Shown piece by piece: positions 53,411-63,594 of a stretch of DNA of 64,000 bases. Below the pieces are notes generated by a model. The model was given only the letters and a program-made list of their open reading frames with translations. It was not told the origin of the DNA and made no database searches. Position 1 is the first letter of the stretch; the number at the start of each line of letters is the position of its first letter. The position numbers and the translations under genes were made by a program. This stretch comes from Leptospira idonii (lineage in GTDB: Bacteria; Spirochaetota; Leptospiria; Leptospirales; Leptospiraceae), in the NCBI RefSeq assembly GCF_004770995.1, contig NZ_RQHW01000079.1, forward strand, positions 1-64,000. The letters run 5' to 3'.

Positions 53411-54590
53411 TCTATACGTACCTCCTATTAAAATTTTTATCTTTTTGTTCTTATTGGGTCTCACCGGATTCGGAGCACATGCTTTTCATAGAGCGGATGT
53501 TCCTACCCCTTCTCTTCCTACGATCCCTACTTATACATATAAGGCGGAGGAAGCGGAAGTTTCTTTGGCGGAAAAAACCTGGTCGAACATCGTCATCCAA
53601 ACCAACGGTGCGGATAGAAAATATGGAAATATCATTTCCATGCAGGTCTATCTAAGATCTTCCGATTTCGCCAAAGAAGAATGGTGGGCGGGAAGAATCG
53701 AAGAACTTTTAAAAACCGGGAAAGATGCCAATATTTATGATCGAAAAACAATCGTTATTTTTCCAGAACACATAGGAACCGGTCTTGTTTTTTTAGGCGA
53801 AAAGGAATCTGTCTTCGAAGCTAAATCCTGGAAATCCGCTTTGGATCTATTCGCTTTAAAACATGAAGCGGATCTGACACCTTTTCTTCCTTCGGATGTT
53901 TCCAAACCTGGCGCCAAATGGGAAGCATCGTTTCGATTGCAGGCTCAAAAAATGGCGGATGTTTATCAAAAAACATTTTCCGCTCTCGCCAAACAATATA
54001 ATGTTCCAATCCTTGCGGGTTCTATCCTGCTTCCCGGTCCGAAAGTGGTTCGAGGAACTCTTGTTATAGATCCTAAAGCTCCTTTGTACAATGTTTCCGT
54101 ACCTTTCGCAGCCGATGGAAGAGTGATGGATCCTTTGGTGAAAAAGACGGTTCTTACCGACGAAGAAGAATCTTTCGTGACTGCGGGAGAAGTCAGTCAG
54201 GACAGAACTTGGATCGTTCCCGGCTGGAAGGTAGGAGTTTTTGTGGGCCATGAAGTGTTTCATGCCGCATTGTATGACAGATTGAAAGGTCGTCCTTTGG
54301 ATGGACTTGTTTCTCCGGGTTTTTCTTTCTCCAAGATGAATCGAGAAAGATGGAAAGATTATATTCAAGATCCTGAATTTATGTCTCTGTCGGATGAGGA
54401 TGTTTGGATCAAACACGGATTGCCCAAACACATCAAAACCACTAGAGCAGTGGAGTCTGTGCAGGTATTTCTTCAGGGAGACTTTTTCGGAGAAACTGCA
54501 TCGGGAAAAACATTTAACATTCGTGATTTTGTAAACCAAGATGAATCCGGCTCGTCCAAAGAGCCTAGAATATTGAATCTATACTTTTAA
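53403..54590 (+). CDS. Exported nitrilase-fold protein lacking the catalytic Cys
   Basis: This 395-residue protein has an N-terminal membrane or signal segment (residues 10-27). The carbon-nitrogen hydrolase fold is recognisable. E122 in IVIFPEHIG matches the catalytic Glu, and [18 protein letters not shown] matches the nucleophile strand (usually VGVLICYE). The Cys position is Gly 282, followed by H283 and E284, so ordinary amidase chemistry is not expected. A binding role, or chemistry with another residue, is possible. It closes the six-gene operon, and an inverted repeat follows. Confidence 0.65.
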   Translation: MHNLYVPPIKIFIFLFLLGLTGFGAHAFHRADVPTPSLPTIPTYTYKAEEAEVSLAEKTWSNIVIQTNGADRKYGNIISMQVYLRSSDFAKEEWWAGRIEELLKTGKDANIYDRKTIVIFPEHIGTGLVFLGEKESVFEAKSWKSALDLFALKHEADLTPFLPSDVSKPGAKWEASFRLQAQKMADVYQKTFSALAKQYNVPILAGSILLPGPKVVRGTLVIDPKAPLYNVSVPFAADGRVMDPLVKKTVLTDEEESFVTAGEVSQDRTWIVPGWKVGVFVGHEVFHAALYDRLKGRPLDGLVSPGFSFSKMNRERWKDYIQDPEFMSLSDEDVWIKHGLPKHIKTTRAVESVQVFLQGDFFGETASGKTFNIRDFVNQDESGSSKEPRILNLYF

Positions 54591-54593
54591 GTT

Positions 54594-54645
54594 TTTTATG
54601 ATAAGCGACTTAATTCTTCGGGCTTTTTTTTCTCTTATCATAAAA
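54594..54645. terminator. Inverted repeat after the nitrilase-like gene
   Basis: TTTTATGATAAG (54594-54605) and CTTATCATAAAA (54634-54645) are perfectly complementary over 12 bases, with a 28-base loop that contains its own T8 run (54624-54631). It starts 3 bases after the stop codon. It could end the operon transcript; the smaller AAGC/GCTT plus T8 is a weak intrinsic terminator. Confidence 0.5.
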
Positions 54646-54689
54646 TCCGTTTGACATAGGGACGATTACGGAAAGAATTTCGAAGTGCT

Positions 54690-54887
54690 ATGTCGAACTC
54701 CGGCCTTCCTAAAAATGAATTCTATTTAAAATGTCCCCTCTACGCAAAAGGATTAGAGGTTTGCCCTAGTTCCAAAGACCGTTTATTGCCTACCGACGTC
54801 AGCCTGCTGACAACTCACTGCATAACCGACCATTACAAAACCTGTTCCTTCTTTTCCGGACAAAAAGAGGCGGAGCAAGCCGCCTAA
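54690..54887 (+). CDS. Small four-Cys protein
   Basis: This 65-residue soluble protein has four Cys residues (C15, C25, C44, C52) in the pattern CPLYAKGLEVC ... HCITDHYKTC. The spacing suggests one bound zinc or an Fe-S cluster. TTGACA at 54651 may be a -35 box, but the -10 is poor. No function can be assigned. It overlaps the convergent lipoprotein gene by 4 bases. Confidence 0.65.
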   Translation: MSNSGLPKNEFYLKCPLYAKGLEVCPSSKDRLLPTDVSLLTTHCITDHYKTCSFFSGQKEAEQAA

Positions 54888-56005
54888 CCATCATTTAGTT
54901 TCTTTACTTTCTTAAAATAATCATACATCGACCAGTCTTCTTGAGAAAATAGAAGATTGTCGATGACAAGCTCTCCTTTTTTATTCTCATACACGATCCT
55001 GTCTCCTGACACTCCCCAAAGCCTTTCCAGAAAAAAAGGCAAATGTTCCTTCTTTCCCAAAACCTTCCATTTCATGGGTTGATTCGGTTCGTTTTGATTT
55101 ACGGAGATGAATTCATCTTTTCCGCTTAGTTTCCAAGAAATCGCTTCTCTCGTAGAGATGGGAGTTCCTTTGGAGAGATAGGGATTTTTATTCGGCCCGT
55201 AAGTGATTTCTCTGAGATATAAATCTCCTACTTTCCCGCCTACGACATAAGCAGAACTTCCGTTGTTGTAGAAAATTCGGGGAAGGACGATGTCTTTGGA
55301 CAACAAAGAAACTTTGGAATTCGAAAAGTTCAGATAATATAAGTTATATGATCCACCGGTGCCCACCCAGATGAGAAAATCTTTTCCTAATGTGGCTAGC
55401 TGGTAATTTGCTTTCAGTTTTGGGAAAGCGGTCGGAAAAAAATCGGATGCGATGTATCTTTTCGGTTTTTTAGGAGGATAGGTATTTTCTATATAAAGAT
55501 CGTTTTCGAAAAAATAAAGAATTTGCTCCCCGCCGGAGGTGACTGCCATTCCTGTTTTGCAAGGAATATGAACTCCTGATTCGTATTCCAAGGTGGGATC
55601 TAAAATGGAATAGGCGAATATGGCACAACCTCCTTTTTGTTTGAGAGGATATTGCACAATCGCATAATCTGAGTTTGTTGAAATTTGAATGTTATCTGGC
55701 CTGAGTTTGAGTTCCAGCTCTTTACTTGTATCGTTGATGAGATCTTTGAAGAAAAGGGTTTTGTTTTCTGTCCAAACGATTTTGGTTCTGTCTTCCGAAA
55801 CTTGCAGAAGCCTAGGTTGGTTCGGTTTTGATTTGGATAGAACCTCTGCGGAATTTCTATTGCCGGACAGTCTGTCTTGAAGCAAAGTAAGCGCTTTTTC
55901 GTATTTTTCTTTGGCGATCAGCTCGTCGATTTCCGAGATGAGACTTTCGTGTTCAGATTGGCAAGATACTAAAAAAATAAAAAGGGAGAATCGTAAAAAT
56001 TTCAC
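54884..56005 (-). CDS. Putative lipoprotein, beta-propeller-like
   Basis: This is a 373-residue protein if it begins at GTG 56005, which overlaps the stop of the upstream EcsC-like gene as GTGA; a longer frame opens at 56035. The signal segment ends FLVSC (lipobox). A short helical repeat follows (ELIAKEKYEKALTLLQDRL, tetratricopeptide-like), then many strands with repeated aspartate/glycine turns, suggesting a propeller. No catalytic site. It is cotranscribed with the EcsC-like gene. Confidence 0.65.
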   Translation of the reverse strand: MKFLRFSLFIFLVSCQSEHESLISEIDELIAKEKYEKALTLLQDRLSGNRNSAEVLSKSKPNQPRLLQVSEDRTKIVWTENKTLFFKDLINDTSKELELKLRPDNIQISTNSDYAIVQYPLKQKGGCAIFAYSILDPTLEYESGVHIPCKTGMAVTSGGEQILYFFENDLYIENTYPPKKPKRYIASDFFPTAFPKLKANYQLATLGKDFLIWVGTGGSYNLYYLNFSNSKVSLLSKDIVLPRIFYNNGSSAYVVGGKVGDLYLREITYGPNKNPYLSKGTPISTREAISWKLSGKDEFISVNQNEPNQPMKWKVLGKKEHLPFFLERLWGVSGDRIVYENKKGELVIDNLLFSQEDWSMYDYFKKVKKLNDG

Positions 56006-56667
56006 TCTAATTCCTGTTCGGCGATATGGTTCCAAGATTCGATTTCTTTAGAAAACAATGCGTGTGCGGTTTTGCCCACTTTTTTGGTATCGAAGAAAGC
56101 GAAAGTTCCCGTCACAACGGCTCCTCCTAGAGGAATCCATCTGGCGAATTGTTTTCTTAGGACTGTTTTTGTGATGAGTAGGCCGACTTTTTCGAGAAGG
56201 GTTTGAAATACCCTAACTGTTGTTGGGCGAATCAGTATTTTTAGGGAAGTTTCTTCGATGATTTTTCGAAACACCTGTGCGCTTCCGTGTTTGAAAAGGC
56301 AATACAACAAAAGTTCCCTGGTGACATGAACTTCTTTGCCATGAAGCGCCGCAATGTCCAAAACCAAATGCCCTTGAATTCTATAAATCACCAAAAGCTC
56401 GGGTAAAATGCTGAGAAGCCCCAAGGGACCGGGAGGAAGAGAGCAGGTGGCGCTGACCAGTCCTGTTTTGAAAGCGGCATTTTGAACGAGTTGCTCCACC
56501 ATGTCGTCGGGAGATTGGATGGTGGGAGCATAAGGACTTCTGTATTCTTCCAAACCCGCAAAAAGGTCAATTAGGCTCTCTAAGAAGGAATTTGACTGGG
56601 GGAGGGTGTGATTTTCGTTTATCATGTCCAAATGGGCGAGAGATTTTGGTTTATCAAAATGGGGCAT
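56002..56667 (-). CDS. EcsC-like protein
   Basis: This 221-residue protein (or 207 if starting at 56625) has a central segment rich in Gly/Pro and hydrophobics ([40 protein letters not shown]) matching the EcsC family. EcsC proteins are linked to ABC exporters and membranes in other bacteria, but their molecular role is unclear. It is divergent from prfA, 20 bases away, and coupled to the following lipoprotein gene. Confidence 0.65.
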   Translation of the reverse strand: MPHFDKPKSLAHLDMINENHTLPQSNSFLESLIDLFAGLEEYRSPYAPTIQSPDDMVEQLVQNAAFKTGLVSATCSLPPGPLGLLSILPELLVIYRIQGHLVLDIAALHGKEVHVTRELLLYCLFKHGSAQVFRKIIEETSLKILIRPTTVRVFQTLLEKVGLLITKTVLRKQFARWIPLGGAVVTGTFAFFDTKKVGKTAHALFSKEIESWNHIAEQELE

Positions 56668-56687
56668 TCTCTACCCTTTCCATAGAC

Positions 56688-57749
56688 ATGATAGACAGAT
56701 TGAAAAAAATACAAGAAAAATACCTGCGCATCGAAGATGAGTTAGGTAAGGCTACGCAATCCGATCAATTGAAGGCTCTTTCCAAAGAAAGATCTCGCCT
56801 AACGCCTGTCTATAGTAAAGCGATCGAATATCTTAAGATTACGAAGGATATGGAGGATGCGAAATCTTTGCTTTCTTCCGAATCCGATCCCGATATGCAT
56901 TCCATGCTAAAGTCGGAAGTGGAAGAAGGAGAAATCAAACTGGAAGAACTTTCCAAAGAACTGGAAATTATGCTTCTTCCTCCGGATCCGAATTCAGGAA
57001 AAAACATTCTCGTGGAAATCCGTGCCGGAACGGGAGGAGAAGAATCCGGATTATTTTGTGCCGATCTTTTCCGAATGTACAACAAGTATGCGGACAAGCT
57101 GGGAATGAGAGTGGACATCATCGATTCAAGTCCGACAGGAATCGGCGGTTATAAAGAAATCGTTTTCTCTTTGGAAGACGATAGAGCTTACGATTATTTT
57201 AAATTCGAATCGGGAACCCACCGAGTACAAAGAATTCCAGAAACGGAATCGGGTGGAAGGATCCACACTTCCGCAGTGACCGTGGCTGTGCTTCCTGAAG
57301 CGGAAGAGAGAGAAGTCGACATCAAAGAAAGCGATTTGAGAATCGACGTTTATCGTTCGTCAGGTGCCGGTGGTCAGCACGTAAACACTACCGACTCTGC
57401 CGTTCGTATCACTCACATTCCTACGGGAGTGGTTGCCGCTTCTCAGGAAGAACGTTCTCAGATCAAAAACAGGGATAAGGCGATGAGAATGCTTCGTGCC
57501 AGAATCGCAGATCAAATCGCCGAGTCCGCCAAACAAAGTGCAGATGCTTTGAAAAAAGCACAAGTAGGTTCCGGAGATCGTTCCGAAAGAATTCGAACTT
57601 ATAATTTTCCTCAAGGAAGATGCACCGATCATAGAATCGGTTATACGAGCCACAATTTACCTGCCATTATGGAAGGAGATTTGGAAGAGTTGATCGACGC
57701 TTTGGTTCAGGAAGACAGATCGAAACGTTTGGCCGAGGCAAAAGCCTAA
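56688..57749 (+). CDS. prfA: Peptide chain release factor 1
   Basis: This is a 353-residue protein from ATG 56688; an upstream in-frame start at 56592 would overlap the EcsC-like gene. The catalytic GGQ is at 228-230 ([13 protein letters not shown]). The stop-codon tripeptide appears as PET within RIPETES, a variant of the PXT motif of RF1 (usual PAT), so it should read UAA/UAG. The prmC methyltransferase gene often found next to prfA is absent here. Confidence 0.96.
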   Translation: MIDRLKKIQEKYLRIEDELGKATQSDQLKALSKERSRLTPVYSKAIEYLKITKDMEDAKSLLSSESDPDMHSMLKSEVEEGEIKLEELSKELEIMLLPPDPNSGKNILVEIRAGTGGEESGLFCADLFRMYNKYADKLGMRVDIIDSSPTGIGGYKEIVFSLEDDRAYDYFKFESGTHRVQRIPETESGGRIHTSAVTVAVLPEAEEREVDIKESDLRIDVYRSSGAGGQHVNTTDSAVRITHIPTGVVAASQEERSQIKNRDKAMRMLRARIADQIAESAKQSADALKKAQVGSGDRSERIRTYNFPQGRCTDHRIGYTSHNLPAIMEGDLEELIDALVQEDRSKRLAEAKA

Positions 57750-57824
57750 AAAGCCCTTGCAAGATCTTGATTAAAATCCTTACATTGTCCGTTGAACTAT
57801 GTGAAAACAATTTGGCGGCGGGCA

Positions 57825-60800
57825 ATGAATGCGAATCTACGAAATTTACTCTTAACTCTTATTTTTTTCTGCATTTCATGCAATAAAGTAAACAGTGGAG
57901 CATCTTCCTTATTGCTGGCACTAGGCGGTGCTTCCTTTTTTCAAACGATTGATTCTAGGGAAATCATCATTCCTCCGAGTGAAGTTTCTATCAAAGCTCC
58001 TGAACTTGTTTTGCCCGGTGGGATGAATCCGAAATATTTCGGTGTTGAAAAGCTGAATGAGCCTCCTCCGCCTCGATTGAACGCACATTATATTCCAATT
58101 AGCGCTGTTTATGAAATTGGCGCTTTAGATTCCGCATTTCAATCCGTTAAGACTGAAGCTGATTTGGAAAAACTTCGTATTCCCGAAGGGGAGTCGGCAA
58201 AAATTTCATTTTCCTACGATAAATCCAAGTTAGCTGATTTGGGTCTTGCGGAAGATTTTGCCGTTTTTTATCAGGATGCATTGTCAGGACATTGGAAGAA
58301 GTTGAATTATGTTTCCGTAGATAAAACAACAAAAACTGTCACTGCTTTAACGAATCACTTTACTCCCTTTGTACTGACTTCCGTTTATTCTAATGTAGGG
58401 AATCTTCCTGCTGCACCGTCCTGTATTTTATCTGAGTATCCCGATCAAATACAATCACCTTCTTTTACGGGAGGATATCGTCCTAGATTTTATTCCGTAA
58501 AAGGCGGTCATCGATTTTATGCTGACAGAGATTATGTGATTTTAGATGATCAAAACTTTGCAAGTTTGGGCTTTGAAAACGCCTTGGGGATTTCCACTTG
58601 TGAAGGTTCTTCTGATTGCGGAGTTTCTTCTCTTCATAGTCTTTCGAATCAAAATCAATACCTTGAATTCGAAATGAATGTCGATTTTGACATTTTTGTT
58701 ATGTACGATACTAGAGGCGGATCCGGATCTTTAGATGAGCGAAAATACGATACTAGCCAAGATCCGAATTGGCTTCGTTCTAATTTCACTTTGTTAAAAG
58801 ATATTGAAGGCCTGCCTGTTTTCCTTAGAACTACCAGTAGTGCGGATTATTATTCTATATATTATAAAACAGTAAAGCAGAATGAAAAGATTAGTTTGGG
58901 AGGGAATCGTTTTGAGGTTACGGATCCTAACATTCAAAGTAATTATTGGGTTGTGGTAAAACCGGCTGGTTTTACCGGAAATCGTTCTTCTCGTTTCTTA
59001 TGTACTCGCGATTCCGTTCGGGAATTTCCGGGCACCATTTCTAAATTTACTGGGATTCCCGGAAAAGACCAGGTAACCCTTTCCTGGTCTCAGCCAGTGG
59101 AGAAATCGTTTGCAAAAGTGTTGCTTAGGAAGAGCACTTTATCTTCTCCATCAGATCCTCTTTCAGGCATCGATTTGGACGGAGTGGAAATTTCGAGAAA
59201 TGTATATATAGATAAAAATCTTCTTTCTGATGCAAATTATTATTACACATTATTTGCGTTAGATTCTGAGAATAATGTGATCGATTCCAAATCAATTCTT
59301 GTGCGAACAGGTGCGGATACTGACAACGATGGAGTTTCGGACGATGCTGAAATAGATATAACTTTCGGAAACGGGAATACCTCCAAGTTGCTGGTGGATA
59401 CGGATGGAGATGGAATTTCCGATGGTGAAGAGATTGCAGCCGGAACGGATCCTACTTTAGGGGATTCTCAAAAACCAGTGATCTCTCAGTTTCTTTTGCA
59501 AAGCCTTCAGCTAACCTCTTTTCCTATCATAGAATTTAAGGTTCAATCTACAGATAACGTTCAAGTCAAAAAATGGTCTGTTACCGAATCTTCCGATCCT
59601 CCTTCTAGTTTTGATAGTAGATGGAGTTCGAAGGAAGTCATCAGTTTTACTGGCACAGAGAAAAAACTCTACAGACTGTATGCTTGGGTGATGGATGCCG
59701 CAGGAAATGTGAGTTCTGCAGTACCTCCGATTGAGGCTGAGATAGAAGGATTTGCTTATTCCAAATACTTTTATCTTACCAAAGGGAATGGAATTGAAAC
59801 ATTAGAATACAGCCTGTCCAGCTTTGGATTCGATTCTATCGGTTATCTTGACTTAGGTGAAACGATTTTAGATACTACTGTGAATGATGCAGGAAGCAGA
59901 TTGATCGTTTCTTTGGCAAATTCGTTTCGAGTCTATTCCATTGATGCAAATACGGGAGTTTTGGCAGAGATTGCCAGAAAGCCACATACATATAGTTATA
60001 GTAAAATTAAACTTTCTGGTTCTGGAGGGCAACTTTTCGCACAAACGGGAAATTATATTCACAAATATACTTTAGATGGGAATGATAGTTTGGTTTATAT
60101 CGGGTCTATTTTTGGAACCAGCGCCGGCGGCGTCGCTTCCGGTTATACGTTAGAAGGTGATCGATATAGATGGAGTGATTCTAATCCTCGTTTTTGGGGA
60201 GACCTTTCCCCCATTCCTAGAAATGTATTATTTGACTTTGATATTACTTATTCAGGTGATGCAGTATTCTACCCGGTCATTGAGAAGTATTTGCCTCCAC
60301 CTACCAAACAGTTCGATGAAATTTGTACTAGAGGTATCCCCCCTATTTGCAATAATGCGGATACTTTCACATGGATTCAGAGTTTTGAAACAGGAGGCTA
60401 TTTACTTAAAATCAATTCTGCTAAAAATGCGGATTATGGAAGTTCGCTTGCACAACTTCTTTTGGGTGATGACGGGGATATTATAAACATAGCAATTTCA
60501 AGAACCAATCCGAATTTGTTATTTGCGCTTACTGCAAATAACAAGCTAAAGGTCTTTTCTGTGGAAACAAATATATCAGCGACTTATCAATCTGCTTCCG
60601 TTACGTTGCCGAATGGCAGTTCCGGTTTCGATTTAGATCCCAAAGGGAAATATCTTTTTGTAAGTAATTTTTCCAATCAAACCGTCAGCAGATATGATAT
60701 TACCGAAAATGGATCTATAAGTTTCAAAGATACAATTTCGACTTCCTTTCCCCCGAAAAAGATATTATTTTCGCCGAAAGGAGAACAATTGTTTGTGTTT

Positions 60801-61742
60801 AGTGACTCTCACATTCAAACTTTTTTAATGAACTCTATTTCTGGATCTATATCCGAACTTGCTTTGGTAGAAATAGGTTCTGGAGTAATAAAGACAAATG
60901 CATTAACTCGAAGTGATTTAAATCTTCCTCCGATCCTTCAAACAAGTCATCAGAACTATCTCATGTCTAGTTTCGTAGAGAATGGAGATCTTGTTCAAGA
61001 AAAATTATGGGAAGGGTATGGCCATTTAGGAGCGTCTACTTCCAATTGGGGTGGTTTCCTCATAACTCTATATGACTATCCTGAGTTTAATGGACAAATT
61101 AGATATTTGCAAGATCCGGATGCAGAAAGATGCAATGCCAATGTAAGCCAGTATCGTTATACATTTGACATTTTATCAAAACCTCCTACTTCCAATTTGA
61201 CAAGATCTAAAATTCAACATCGCAATTTAATAGGGAATGGGAGTTCGATCGATCCATCTCTCACTGGATGGTTCAAATTTAAACCTGATAAGCCCGGCAA
61301 GTATATGCTTACTTCTTCCTGGACAGATCATCAAGGCAATTGTGGAACAGACCCTCAAACGGGAACGAAAACATTGACTTTACAAACAGGAACATTGAAG
61401 ACAGCAAGCGGTTATTCGTTAATTGGTGATCCTCTACCTCCTTTACGTTACCCTGGTGCATCTAGGTCTATAACATTCAGGAAAGATGAAGTATCTGGAA
61501 GATATAGATATGTATTATTTGGGGATGGTGTTTTTACAAGAAAGTGTACTTGGCCAGGTGTCTGTGACTTGATGACAGGACCGTTAACTACCACTTGTAG
61601 GAAGCTTGGTGCTGGATTTGATTCTTATGAGGCTTTAGCAACTCATTGTAGTTCTATTTTAGTTAAAAAGCCTTTTTTTGAGACCACCTTCAGATGGTCG
61701 AGAGGCCCTTATTACAAATATACTGACAGTTGGTATGAATAA
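57825..61742 (+). CDS. Giant lipoprotein with thrombospondin-3-type calcium motifs
   Basis: This is a 1305-residue protein from ATG 57825; a TTG at 57792 would add 11 residues. The signal segment ends FFCISC (lipobox). Parts in order are a ZU5- or fibronectin-like N-terminal region (HFTPFVLTSVYS) and several beta domains. Two calcium-binding loops follow near residues 498-545 (DTDNDGVSDDAE and DTDGDGISDGEE), then a beta-propeller-like repeat region (FDLDPKGKYLFVSNFSN). A Cys-containing C-terminal region closes it. It is likely surface-exposed. It looks Leptospira-like, but no exact function is known. Confidence 0.72.
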   Translation: MNANLRNLLLTLIFFCISCNKVNSGASSLLLALGGASFFQTIDSREIIIPPSEVSIKAPELVLPGGMNPKYFGVEKLNEPPPPRLNAHYIPISAVYEIGALDSAFQSVKTEADLEKLRIPEGESAKISFSYDKSKLADLGLAEDFAVFYQDALSGHWKKLNYVSVDKTTKTVTALTNHFTPFVLTSVYSNVGNLPAAPSCILSEYPDQIQSPSFTGGYRPRFYSVKGGHRFYADRDYVILDDQNFASLGFENALGISTCEGSSDCGVSSLHSLSNQNQYLEFEMNVDFDIFVMYDTRGGSGSLDERKYDTSQDPNWLRSNFTLLKDIEGLPVFLRTTSSADYYSIYYKTVKQNEKISLGGNRFEVTDPNIQSNYWVVVKPAGFTGNRSSRFLCTRDSVREFPGTISKFTGIPGKDQVTLSWSQPVEKSFAKVLLRKSTLSSPSDPLSGIDLDGVEISRNVYIDKNLLSDANYYYTLFALDSENNVIDSKSILVRTGADTDNDGVSDDAEIDITFGNGNTSKLLVDTDGDGISDGEEIAAGTDPTLGDSQKPVISQFLLQSLQLTSFPIIEFKVQSTDNVQVKKWSVTESSDPPSSFDSRWSSKEVISFTGTEKKLYRLYAWVMDAAGNVSSAVPPIEAEIEGFAYSKYFYLTKGNGIETLEYSLSSFGFDSIGYLDLGETILDTTVNDAGSRLIVSLANSFRVYSIDANTGVLAEIARKPHTYSYSKIKLSGSGGQLFAQTGNYIHKYTLDGNDSLVYIGSIFGTSAGGVASGYTLEGDRYRWSDSNPRFWGDLSPIPRNVLFDFDITYSGDAVFYPVIEKYLPPPTKQFDEICTRGIPPICNNADTFTWIQSFETGGYLLKINSAKNADYGSSLAQLLLGDDGDIINIAISRTNPNLLFALTANNKLKVFSVETNISATYQSASVTLPNGSSGFDLDPKGKYLFVSNFSNQTVSRYDITENGSISFKDTISTSFPPKKILFSPKGEQLFVFSDSHIQTFLMNSISGSISELALVEIGSGVIKTNALTRSDLNLPPILQTSHQNYLMSSFVENGDLVQEKLWEGYGHLGASTSNWGGFLITLYDYPEFNGQIRYLQDPDAERCNANVSQYRYTFDILSKPPTSNLTRSKIQHRNLIGNGSSIDPSLTGWFKFKPDKPGKYMLTSSWTDHQGNCGTDPQTGTKTLTLQTGTLKTASGYSLIGDPLPPLRYPGASRSITFRKDEVSGRYRYVLFGDGVFTRKCTWPGVCDLMTGPLTTTCRKLGAGFDSYEALATHCSSILVKKPFFETTFRWSRGPYYKYTDSWYE

Positions 61743-61752
61743 ATGAAAACAT

Positions 61753-61782
61753 ATTCACAGAAAACGATATTTTTCTGTGAAT
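61753..61782. terminator. 12-bp perfect hairpin between the two lipoprotein genes
   Basis: ATTCACAGAAAA (61753-61764) and TTTTCTGTGAAT (61771-61782) form a perfect 12-bp stem with a 6-base loop, 11 bases after the giant lipoprotein stop. No T run follows, so it may be a mild terminator or an mRNA stability element rather than a strong stop. The start of the protease is 40 bases further on. Confidence 0.55.
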
Positions 61783-61821
61783 TTCGCTGGATAACCTGTT
61801 GTTAATATATAGGATCGAAAT

Positions 61822-63570
61822 ATGTGGAGAAGGGAATTCTTGAAAGTTGTTAACCTAATTTTGTTATTATCTATTATTCTGCTTATTGCCTGCAAAAAAG
61901 ATAAAAAAGACCCTTTGGAAGATCTTATCCTATTGTTATTGATTCAACAATCTGTAGATCCTAGTGGTCCTGACCCCTTGTATCAATACCAATGGCATCT
62001 TAAAAATAATGGAGACACAACAGGATCCTTAGTTGATGAAGATGCCAGAGTTGAAGCTGTTTGGGCACAAGGGATTAAAGGAAATGGAGTTGTTGTAACT
62101 GTTAACGACGATGGTATGGATACCGGCCATGAGGATCTAAAAAAGAATTATTCAACTGACTTTACCATCGATTATACGGGCCAGAATGCTTTTTATTCCG
62201 TAACTAGAAATTGTGCTGTCAGTGGAAGCGGTGGTTATGGTTGTCATGGAACTTCCGTTGCCGGTGTATTAGGTGCCGTTGAAAATAATGCAAGAGGCGG
62301 AAAAGGTGCTGCTCCCGGTGTGAAGATAGGTGCCAGGAACATAGGACTAACAGATAGTAACATTAATAATGCGGATGCAATGTCGAAAAACACTGCTTCT
62401 GTTTTTATATCAAATAATAGTTGGGGATATCCGGACGGTACGGGGAAAATTGATTTTTCTTTAGGTGATTCTTTGTGGCAAGCGGCTGTAGATACTGGAG
62501 TTCAAACGGGGAGATCTGGAAAAGGTACGCTTTATTTTTGGGCAGGCGGAAATGGTGGAACTTCAATTCGATCGGGGAATATATATACACCAATACAATA
62601 TGATAATTCCAATCAAGATTCGCAGGCGAATTATTATGGAGTCTTTGCCGTTGCTGCATTAGGGAATGATGGCAAAAAAGCAAGGTATTCGGAAGACGGT
62701 GCTAATCTATTAGTATCTGCTCATTCTTTGGGAAATTCGGGCGTAGCGATTACAACAACGGATGTAACCGGAAACGGCGGATATAATATTGGAAATAGTT
62801 CTACTAATTACTCTGACAAAAATTATACAAACACATTCAGCGGCACTTCTTCCGCCACTCCTCTTGCCGCAGGGGTTGCCGCATTAATATTAGAAGCAAA
62901 TCCTAATATAACAATGAGAGATATGAGAGTATTGCTTGCGAGAACTGCTAGAAAAAATGATCCTACCGACACTGGATGGATTCAAAATGCAGCGGGACTT
63001 AATTTTAATCACAAATATGGGTTTGGTGCTGTAGATGCAGCCTCTGCTGTGACTGCTGCAAAATCTTGGTCTAGTTTAGGGAATGTTCAGAATTCAGTTA
63101 CTGTAACAGGAGGTACTGGAGGAGGTACATCGGTACCTAATAATAATGCTACAGGGCTTACGAATACCGCAAATTTCTCTTCTTCATCGCTCACAACTGT
63201 TGAATTTGTTGCATTGACCATCAATATTTCTGCGGCTACTGAGAATTCAGGCGATCTTTTGATTGAATTAACATCACCTAGCGCAACGAAAGCGGTTCTT
63301 GCCATACCTCATGTTTGTTATGCGAGTGCTACTTCCTCCACTCTTAGCAAATGCACTAATTACGCAAATTGGCGTTTTGGAGCGACTACCTTTATAGATG
63401 AACCGGCAAACGGGAATTGGAGTTTGAAAATTTCCGATCTATGTAATTATTCAGCAGGTTCCACTACATGTTCAAACTGGGGCGGGTATTCTGTGAATTC
63501 AACGAATCTGTCTGTAAGTAACAATGCTCATACTTTGAATTCTTGGTCTTTAAAAATATACGGAAGATAA
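61822..63570 (+). CDS. Kexin-like subtilase lipoprotein with P domain
   Basis: This 582-residue protein has a signal segment ending LLIAC (lipobox, C24). The S8 catalytic triad is D96 (NDDGMDTG), H142 (GCHGTSVAG) and S343 (SGTSSATP); DDG and the surrounding order fit kexin-type proprotein convertases. From about residue 430 there is a beta-rich P domain (TVEFVALTINISAATENSGDL...). A Thr/Asn/Gly-rich linker lies between. There is no long propeptide before the catalytic domain. It would be membrane-tethered outside the cytoplasm. The ribosome site is AGGAT. Confidence 0.9.
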   Translation: MWRREFLKVVNLILLLSIILLIACKKDKKDPLEDLILLLLIQQSVDPSGPDPLYQYQWHLKNNGDTTGSLVDEDARVEAVWAQGIKGNGVVVTVNDDGMDTGHEDLKKNYSTDFTIDYTGQNAFYSVTRNCAVSGSGGYGCHGTSVAGVLGAVENNARGGKGAAPGVKIGARNIGLTDSNINNADAMSKNTASVFISNNSWGYPDGTGKIDFSLGDSLWQAAVDTGVQTGRSGKGTLYFWAGGNGGTSIRSGNIYTPIQYDNSNQDSQANYYGVFAVAALGNDGKKARYSEDGANLLVSAHSLGNSGVAITTTDVTGNGGYNIGNSSTNYSDKNYTNTFSGTSSATPLAAGVAALILEANPNITMRDMRVLLARTARKNDPTDTGWIQNAAGLNFNHKYGFGAVDAASAVTAAKSWSSLGNVQNSVTVTGGTGGGTSVPNNNATGLTNTANFSSSSLTTVEFVALTINISAATENSGDLLIELTSPSATKAVLAIPHVCYASATSSTLSKCTNYANWRFGATTFIDEPANGNWSLKISDLCNYSAGSTTCSNWGGYSVNSTNLSVSNNAHTLNSWSLKIYGR

Positions 63571-63594
63571 GCTACCACCTTTAGGAGATAAAAT

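Noticed and set aside
56592..56687. N-terminal extension of prfA
   Set aside because: Release factor 1 begins at MIDRLKKIQ; the extension overlaps the divergent EcsC-like gene and has no family similarity.
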